A DNA stretch of 51,159 nt from Sulfurimonadaceae bacterium (GTDB taxonomy: Bacteria > Campylobacterota > Campylobacteria > Campylobacterales > Sulfurimonadaceae). The stretch is from positions 1 to 51,159 of the forward strand of contig JADGDM010000012.1 in NCBI GenBank assembly GCA_016744905.1, written 5' to 3'. Position numbers and translations under genes: made by a program. The first letter of the stretch is position 1. Every line of letters starts with the position of its first letter. The notes under the pieces were generated by a model, which saw only the letters and a program-made list of their open reading frames with translations, did not search any database and was not told the DNA's origin. This document shows positions 45,909 through 51,159 of the stretch, piece after piece.

Positions 45909-46687
45909 TAGTGTACTCCTTTTTCAATACTACTTTGTGGAATATAACGTGAACCAACCTTGTCTGCATCTATTTGAGCCAGACCGATTTTAATGTATGC
46001 TGCTAGTGATAAAAATCCTAAAGTTAAAAAGAAAAAGGTAATAAACCATTTATACATTTTAAGTTTTTTACGAGATTTTTTAGCATCTTTTCCTTCAAAC
46101 CAGCCCCATTTTACTGCAAGACGGTACAAACCGATAGAACCATGAAATTCTACAGCTAGTAAAAGAAGAATATATACAGGCCACATCCACTCACTAACAA
46201 TTCTGTCTGCTGATGCATAAGGACCAATGTCTGCTGGGTTTGTCATAATGATAAAAAGGTGAACAGATCCCAAGAAGAACATTACAAAGCCTGTCATAAC
46301 TTGATAAAACCAAAGATTGGTGTCACCATGCTTCATCCGTTTCATATGTGCACGGTAAAGACGATACTCTTTCCATGACCCTGGAAACTTTCTAATGGCG
46401 ATAGCGGCATGTGTAATAAAAATAGTAAAGATAAAGATAGCAGTAAGTGTGACTAATATAGGATAAGATTCCCCAAGTATAGGCTCACCTTCAAGTAGTT
46501 TAGTAACCTTGTACATCATCTCTTCGCCAAGAAGGATACTCGATACCAACATCATATGTGCCCACATAAAGAGCGCGAGGAAAAGACCTGTTGCACTTTG
46601 TGCGTAGTCTAGTCTTGCCGGTGTACGACTTTTTTTAACACCTTGTTCGATTTTAATCTCTTCGACTCTATTGAGATGAGTATCCAT
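45908..46687 (-). CDS. frdC: Fumarate reductase dihaem cytochrome b subunit
   Basis: A 259-residue membrane subunit with five helices. It carries the axial haem ligands at the same positions reported for Wolinella succinogenes: His44, His93, His143 and His182. Glu66, needed there for menaquinol oxidation, and Glu180, needed there for the compensating proton path, are also present (LLEGEP and VEFHG). This makes a menaquinol:fumarate reductase of the Wolinella type very likely. The ATG has AGGGG upstream and a TATAAT box about 30 bases before it. First gene of frdCAB. Confidence 0.97.
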   Translation of the reverse strand: MDTHLNRVEEIKIEQGVKKSRTPARLDYAQSATGLFLALFMWAHMMLVSSILLGEEMMYKVTKLLEGEPILGESYPILVTLTAIFIFTIFITHAAIAIRKFPGSWKEYRLYRAHMKRMKHGDTNLWFYQVMTGFVMFFLGSVHLFIIMTNPADIGPYASADRIVSEWMWPVYILLLLAVEFHGSIGLYRLAVKWGWFEGKDAKKSRKKLKMYKWFITFFFLTLGFLSLAAYIKIGLAQIDADKVGSRYIPQSSIEKGVH

Positions 46688-46715
46688 AATTTGCCCCTAT
46701 TTAATAATATTCGCG

Positions 46716-46721
46716 ATTATA
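46716..46721 (-). promoter_or_regulatory. Putative -10 element of frdCAB
   Basis: Minus-strand TATAAT followed by CGCGAATATTA, the same arrangement as upstream of dnaJ, 29 bases before the frdC start codon. Confidence 0.5.
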
Positions 46722-46754
46722 TATAAAGTATTGTTATAGCTGGATGAGAGATAA

Positions 46755-47546
46755 CTAAAAAAGAAAACTTTCTTTCATCTTGTCTTCAATTGTTTCACTT
46801 TTGTAAGCATTTTGAGTAAATAACATAGAAGCAAGTACACCTTGCCCCAATAACATATCTGCACCATCTTTGTTGGGTTTATTATATTTATTACAAAGTT
46901 GAAGAAATGGAGTCACTTTTCCATAGATGGCATCAGCACAGTAGGTTGATTTTTCTATCAAGGGTTCAAGTAAGTTTAGTGGAGCAGGGTAGTTCTCATC
47001 ACTGAGTCCTGCACTGGTGGTATTTAGTATCAAGTCAAAAGCTTTATTTGGGATAGTTTTATGTGTAAACGTAGTAAAGCCATCATCTTGATACTCTTTA
47101 AGACGTCCTTCGCTTCTATTAACGATACTGACATCTAGGCCTTCTTCTCGTAACTTTGTACTTAGTGCCTTAGCCGTTCCACCAGCGCCTAAAACTAAAA
47201 CAGTTTTAATACCTTTAAACTCTTTGATGGAGTAGATAAAACCATCGGCGTCTGTGTTGTATCCAATGAGTTTTCCATTTTCATTTATGATGGTGTTGAC
47301 AACGCCCACCTTATTGGCAAAACCACGGATTTCATCACAGGCATTAAATGCTGCTTCTTTGTGAGGGACAGTGACATTAACACCACTAAGTTTAAGATTT
47401 AAAAATGTTTTTTTTAGTTTTGAACCATCTTCTAGTTTTATACGTGTATAGGTGCCTTTATATCCGAGTGCTTTGAATACACTATTGTGCATTAGGGGAG
47501 ATCTTGAGTGTGATACGGGATTTCCAAAGATAGCAAAAAGTTTCAT
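46755..47546 (-). CDS. aroE: Shikimate dehydrogenase
   Basis: A 263-residue NADPH-dependent enzyme that reduces 3-dehydroshikimate to shikimate in aromatic amino-acid synthesis. Substrate-binding SHSRSPLMHN near the N-terminus, the catalytic Lys63 in NVTVPHKEAAF, the NTDADGF block, the nucleotide loop GAGGTAKAL and the C-terminal GADMLLGQGVLASMLF are all present. Length is normal. It stands 68 bases upstream of frdC on the same strand and has its own TATAAT. Confidence 0.96.
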   Translation of the reverse strand: MKLFAIFGNPVSHSRSPLMHNSVFKALGYKGTYTRIKLEDGSKLKKTFLNLKLSGVNVTVPHKEAAFNACDEIRGFANKVGVVNTIINENGKLIGYNTDADGFIYSIKEFKGIKTVLVLGAGGTAKALSTKLREEGLDVSIVNRSEGRLKEYQDDGFTTFTHKTIPNKAFDLILNTTSAGLSDENYPAPLNLLEPLIEKSTYCADAIYGKVTPFLQLCNKYNKPNKDGADMLLGQGVLASMLFTQNAYKSETIEDKMKESFLF

Positions 47547-47569
47547 ATAATTCTCTATTTTTTGTGCTG

Positions 47570-47575
47570 ATTATA
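47570..47575 (-). promoter_or_regulatory. Putative -10 element of aroE
   Basis: Minus-strand TATAAT 24 bases before the aroE start codon. Consensus and position only. Confidence 0.45.
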
Positions 47576-47652
47576 TCACATTTGCTATTTTATCAATCTT
47601 TTTAGTGATTACTTTAGTTGGATGTAAGCTTAAAAATTGGATAATGACCATA

Positions 47653-47658
47653 TATAAT
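47653..47658 (+). promoter_or_regulatory. Putative -10 element of the chemoreceptor gene
   Basis: TATAAT 33 bases ahead of the preferred ATG of the chemoreceptor, with AAGGA between them. Consensus and position only. Confidence 0.45.
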
Positions 47659-47690
47659 AAATAGTGATTTATAGACTTAAGGATAGAGTA

Positions 47691-49955
47691 ATGAATTTAA
47701 AAAGTATCAAAGTTAGGTTAATCCTTCTAATCGTAACTGCCATGGTTGTTTTAGGGATAGTTTTAAGTGCAACGATCATATCTCGTGCGGAAGCTACACT
47801 TCTCAAAGCAAGAATTGAACAACTAGATTCGATTAAAGAGAGTAAAAAAGAGCATATCCAAGATTATCTTTCACAAATTAAAGCACTCATGTTGACTAAG
47901 GCATTTGATCAACGCATTGTTGAGATGTTATGGGCTTTGGATGAAGGTTTTGAAGGACTTGAAGAGTTAGAACTTGATATAGATATGGTGAAATCTAAAG
48001 TACTTGAAAAATACAATACAGAGTATCTTAATAAAATCGACTTCTCACTTCCAGGGGTAGAGGCTAAAAAAGAGGCAAAACAGTATCTTCCAAAAAATAT
48101 AAATGGTCTTATCGCCCAATACCTGTATATAGTAGAAAACCCTAATTCAAGTGAAAAACGTTATCTGTATGCAATGAATAAAAAACATACAGATGATTAC
48201 TCAAAACAACATGTTGAGTATCATAATGGAATGATCGCACTGCTTGAACAGTTTGGCTTGTATGATATTTTTATTATTAATAATGCGGGTGATGTTCTCT
48301 ATAGTGTTACAAAAGAGATGGATTATGGAACCAATCTTGAAGAGGGTGCGTATAAAAACTCTGGGTTGGCACGTACATTTAGAAATGCTAAGAAACTTCA
48401 AAAAGGTGAGGTTGCTTTTGAAGACTACTCATTTTATGAACCAAGTCTAAATAAAGCACAGTCTTTTCTGTCTACACCTCTTGTTTACGCTGGTGATAGT
48501 GAAGGGATTCTAGTTTTTCAACTGCCTAAAGACAAAATCAATGCAATAATGAATTTTAATTCTAAATATGAAGAGGCAGGTCTAGGAGAGAGTGGTCAAG
48601 CTTTTTTACTTGGATCAGATCATTATATGAAAACGGAGAGCCGTTTTAAAGAGTCAATTGATAACGAGATTGTTAGAAGAACTGGCTCAACGATTAATGT
48701 GGTTGAAATTAAAACAGAAATTGCAGACAGAGTTTTAGCAGGTGAAAATGGTTCGACAGTAGCGCGTGACTATAGAGGGCTTGATGTTATTGGCTCTTTT
48801 GTTCCAGTAGATGTCTTTGGCTCAAATTGGGGTGCTATAGTTATTATTGATAAAGAAGAAGCTTTTCAAGATCTTAATGATACTAAATTTATCATCTTCT
48901 TAATTGGTGCAGGATTGATTTTCTTTGGTATTTTAATTGCTATCTTTGCTATCCAACAACTGGTAATTACTAAACTTAAGACACTTCAAGATGCCAGTTA
49001 TGATTTGGCCAAAGGTGAGGGTGATTTAACGCAAAGAATTATCGTACCACAAGGTGATGAGATCTCAGAAGTGAGTGAACATATGAATGACTTTATTGAA
49101 AAAGTAAGAGAAACTGTCTCTCAAGCAAAACAGTCCTCATCTGAAAACAGCACTATTGCCGAGGAGGTGTCAAAAACATCTCTGGTTATTGGTGCAAAAG
49201 TTGAAGAAGAGGCTCGCATCACTAAAGATGTAAGTCAAATAGGTGGAGCACTTCAAGGAACCTTAACGGCAGCGATTTCTCAAGCAGAATCAACTAAAGA
49301 TGAGATAGATGTTGCTGGGGTTAGACTGAAAAGTGCCAGTGATAAAATTCAAAACCTTGTGTCGGATGTTAATTACCGATCAGAAGTAGAATCAGAACTG
49401 TCAGACAAACTCTCTGTTCTAAGTAATGAAGCGCAACAGGTTAAAGATGTATTAACAGTTATCAGTGATATTGCGGATCAAACAAATCTTCTCGCTCTTA
49501 ATGCTGCTATCGAAGCGGCGCGTGCTGGTGAACATGGACGTGGATTTGCGGTTGTTGCTGACGAGGTTAGAAAACTGGCTGAGCGCACACAAAAATCTTT
49601 AACTGAGATTAATGCAACCATTAATGTTATTGTTCAGTCAATCATTGATGCCAGCGATCAGATTTCTAAAAATGCAAAGGCTATTGAAGAGTTGGCTGTG
49701 AGTGCACAAGATGTTGAAGATGAGATTACACAGAGTACTGATATTATGACTATTGCCGTTGTTAATGTTGGTGAAACAGTTTCTGGGTATGTTGAAAATG
49801 CAAAAACAGTTCAAGGTATGATTACGAAGGTAGATACTATTGATAAACTCTCTAATGAAAATGCACACAGTGTCGAAGAGATTTCCAAAGCATCTGAGCA
49901 TTTATCTAAAATGACAGACAATCTAAAAAATATGTTAGATGAGTATAGAACATAA
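47691..49955 (+). CDS. Methyl-accepting chemotaxis protein
   Basis: A 754-residue transmembrane chemoreceptor. The ATG at 47691 has AAGGA 7 bases upstream and gives a clean first helix ([23 protein letters not shown]); a GTG at 47664 would add nine polar residues. A periplasmic region of about 350 residues follows, long enough for a double Cache domain ([34 protein letters not shown]). Then come a second helix ([20 protein letters not shown]), a HAMP domain and the signalling domain with the conserved hairpin tip [38 protein letters not shown]. No CheR-binding pentapeptide is seen at the C-terminus. The ligand is unknown. Confidence 0.95.
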   Translation: MNLKSIKVRLILLIVTAMVVLGIVLSATIISRAEATLLKARIEQLDSIKESKKEHIQDYLSQIKALMLTKAFDQRIVEMLWALDEGFEGLEELELDIDMVKSKVLEKYNTEYLNKIDFSLPGVEAKKEAKQYLPKNINGLIAQYLYIVENPNSSEKRYLYAMNKKHTDDYSKQHVEYHNGMIALLEQFGLYDIFIINNAGDVLYSVTKEMDYGTNLEEGAYKNSGLARTFRNAKKLQKGEVAFEDYSFYEPSLNKAQSFLSTPLVYAGDSEGILVFQLPKDKINAIMNFNSKYEEAGLGESGQAFLLGSDHYMKTESRFKESIDNEIVRRTGSTINVVEIKTEIADRVLAGENGSTVARDYRGLDVIGSFVPVDVFGSNWGAIVIIDKEEAFQDLNDTKFIIFLIGAGLIFFGILIAIFAIQQLVITKLKTLQDASYDLAKGEGDLTQRIIVPQGDEISEVSEHMNDFIEKVRETVSQAKQSSSENSTIAEEVSKTSLVIGAKVEEEARITKDVSQIGGALQGTLTAAISQAESTKDEIDVAGVRLKSASDKIQNLVSDVNYRSEVESELSDKLSVLSNEAQQVKDVLTVISDIADQTNLLALNAAIEAARAGEHGRGFAVVADEVRKLAERTQKSLTEINATINVIVQSIIDASDQISKNAKAIEELAVSAQDVEDEITQSTDIMTIAVVNVGETVSGYVENAKTVQGMITKVDTIDKLSNENAHSVEEISKASEHLSKMTDNLKNMLDEYRT

Positions 49956-49983
49956 GTAAAAGTTTTAATACTAAACTTTTACT
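49955..49983 (+). terminator. Hairpin terminator after the chemoreceptor gene
   Basis: AGTAAAAGTTT and AAACTTTTACT form a perfect 11-bp stem around the 7-base loop TAATACT, starting at the last base of the stop codon. It lacks a clear U-run beyond the stem, so it may work partly through stem stability. Confidence 0.6.
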
Positions 49984-50027
49984 ACACACTAAAATCGTAT
50001 ACTTCATCATAACAAATATAAAGGTTT

Positions 50028-50720
50028 ATGATGAAAACGATGACTACTCTTTTAACGATATCCCTCACCGCCCTTTTAACAACTGCTTGTAACAACTCCG
50101 ACTCTACATCTATTGAGAGTGGAGATAGTGCACGTGCGTCAATAGATCTCTCCACATATACGATGCAAGAGCCAACAGAAACACAAAAGTATGCACTGGC
50201 ATATATGTGGAATGAAGAGCGTTTGGCACATGATATTTATCTAAATTTATATGCACTTTATCCTCAAAACCAATTTAAAAATATTGCTAATAATAGTGAA
50301 ACAAAACATATTGAATTGGTTCAGAACTTGGTTGAGTATTATGATCTGAATATTACAAATCTGGTAGATTATAAAGAGCATTATTCGGTAACAGAACTGG
50401 AAGCAATGCCATCTGGTGTTTATGCGATAGCACCCTTACAAGACTTGTATGACACTTTGTATGCAGAGGGCAGTGTTTCAGCGCAAGCAGCACTTCAGGT
50501 GGGTTGTAAGGTAGAGGTGACCGATATTGACGACTTAAGAGAAGATATTATTAGTTCAGCAGGCAACCAAGCGATGCTGGATACTTTTAATATTCTTTTA
50601 GATGGGAGTTATAAACACTACTGGGCATTTGATAAGGGACTTAAAAATAATGGGGTTAGTGATGGTTGTTGTTCACTTGGAGATTATTTTTGTAAAGACT
50701 CAAATGATTATCCACAATAA
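50028..50720 (+). CDS. DUF2202 ferritin-like lipoprotein
   Basis: A 230-residue protein. Residues 1-21 form a lipoprotein signal with lipobox TTAC. The body fits DUF2202, a predicted ferritin-like helical domain: LAYMWNEERLAHDIYLNLYALYPQNQFKNIANNSETKHIELVQNLV carries the E-x-x-x-H and E-x-x-H residues expected of a di-metal site. The C-terminus is cysteine-rich (DGCCSLGDYFC). Function is unknown; metal or redox handling in the periplasm is inference. AAAGG lies 4-8 bases before two adjacent ATGs. It converges on the alkylation repair gene with a 1-base gap. Confidence 0.82.
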   Translation: MMKTMTTLLTISLTALLTTACNNSDSTSIESGDSARASIDLSTYTMQEPTETQKYALAYMWNEERLAHDIYLNLYALYPQNQFKNIANNSETKHIELVQNLVEYYDLNITNLVDYKEHYSVTELEAMPSGVYAIAPLQDLYDTLYAEGSVSAQAALQVGCKVEVTDIDDLREDIISSAGNQAMLDTFNILLDGSYKHYWAFDKGLKNNGVSDGCCSLGDYFCKDSNDYPQ

Positions 50721-50721
50721 A

Positions 50722-51159
50722 TTATTTTAACTTCAATGTAAAGGCTTGTGGTTCACCTAATTGTTTACCATTGACTTGAAGTTGAAGAAATTGTTCCCCT
50801 TCATAATAGGCTCTGGTTGTGGCTTTTTTGAGCGGGTGTTTTTTATTTAAGACTAACTTTTTATCTACATCAATTTTTTTAATGCTCAATTTAAAAACCT
50901 TGGGTCTATTTTGTCCATTGGCTTTTTTGAAGTAGAGTAAGTAATCGATAACAACCTTCTCTTCAGTTTTATTACTGAACTCTATGGCGCATTCAAATTC
51001 TAAAGAGCCTCCTAAAATAATATCTTTATTTTTAATCTTTAACTTGACATGATTAATAGCTATATCAGGATTGAAGCCCAAAAGTTTTAAGGTAGGAATA
51101 TGTCCCTCTTTTAATAATGAACGAGTTGCATGGGCAATAATCCAATCAATATCTTTTAT
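50722..51159 (-). CDS. DNA alkylation repair protein, C-terminal part (runs off window)
   Basis: A partial gene: the frame is open from 51159 to the stop at 50722, so its start lies outside. It begins KDIDWIIAHATRSLLKEGHI and continues LLGFNPDIAINHVKL, the end of an AlkC/AlkD-type HEAT-repeat glycosylase, then a C-terminal beta domain with KKHPLKKATTRAYYEGEQFLQLQVNG, seen in AlkC-like enzymes. These remove alkylated bases such as 3-methyladenine. A TTG at 51081 could be misread as a start of a 119-residue protein, but the repeat sequence upstream is clearly coding. Confidence 0.82.
   Translation of the reverse strand: MKDIDWIIAHATRSLLKEGHIPTLKLLGFNPDIAINHVKLKIKNKDIILGGSLEFECAIEFSNKTEEKVVIDYLLYFKKANGQNRPKVFKLSIKKIDVDKKLVLNKKHPLKKATTRAYYEGEQFLQLQVNGKQLGEPQAFTLKLK

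Noticed and set aside
48201-49901. Frames opposite the chemoreceptor gene
   Set aside because: Shadow readings of a gene with clear MCP domains; no start signals.
50722-51081. A complete 119-residue protein
   Set aside because: The upstream codons to the window edge encode typical HEAT-repeat sequence of alkylation repair enzymes, so the gene is partial.
1-51159. CRISPR array, tRNA or rRNA genes, insertion sequence, prophage or toxin-antitoxin operon
   Set aside because: I found no regular direct repeats, no tRNA T-loop and acceptor pairs, no transposase or integrase, and no recognisable toxin family. The two small membrane proteins at 36149-36461 are not enough to call a toxin system.

Overview
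The window looks like a chromosomal segment of a free-living member of the Campylobacterota (Sulfurimonas/Sulfuricurvum/Arcobacter-like). The evidence is the AT-rich coding style, a Wolinella-type frdCAB fumarate reductase with diagnostic FrdC haem histidines and glutamates, a tandem pair of dynamin-like GTPases as in Campylobacter, a relic of a SoxZ-SoxY thiosulfate carrier, NnrS, TruD, and very many hybrid kinases and c-di-GMP proteins. Genus is inference. I saw no tRNA, rRNA, insertion sequence, prophage or CRISPR array, and no stretch over 300 bases without a gene.

Layout. 0.1-2.2 kb: an Rrf2 regulator convergent with a membrane hybrid histidine kinase. 2.3-9.6 kb, minus strand: a very tight six-gene operon, in transcription order FIST sensor, hybrid kinase with HPt, haem-motif lipoprotein, DcaP-like porin, tiny membrane protein and sodium:solute symporter. 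9.6-14.6 kb: a divergent REC-HD-GYP regulator facing a kinase/REC-GGDEF operon. 14.6-20.2 kb: NnrS, RecQ, an unrecognised protein with a nuclease-like core, and TruD. 20.3-24.2 kb: small proteins, a thiamine-binding-type protein, NadE, Ogt and an exported NTF2-like protein. 24.3-32.3 kb: two GGDEF-EAL proteins flanking a DUF1538 membrane protein fused to a PII-like domain. 32.4-36.5 kb: an LpxR-like lipid A deacylase, DnaJ, MltA, RecR and two small membrane proteins. 36.5-43.0 kb: a broken soxZ-soxY fusion, the dynamin pair, an S24 peptidase-like protein, a membrane protein and a decayed acpH. 43.1-51.2 kb: frdCAB, aroE, a chemoreceptor, a DUF2202 lipoprotein and the C-terminal part of a DNA alkylation repair protein running off the window.

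How the genes may work together. The first 15 kb reads as an environmental sensing block: FIST plus kinase-HPt is co-transcribed with an outer-membrane pore and an inner-membrane symporter, next to response regulators that degrade (HD-GYP) and make (GGDEF) c-di-GMP. The best candidate for an undescribed system is this FIST-kinase-porin-symporter operon with its possible c-di-GMP outputs.

Other points of interest: a palindromic octamer AGCGCGCT found 20 times, far above expectation for this base composition and always in coding sequence; an lpxR-like gene whose only plausible start is an ATA codon overlapping the dnaJ stop; two multiply frameshifted genes easily mistaken for several small hypothetical proteins; and several microproteins with strong ribosome binding sites.
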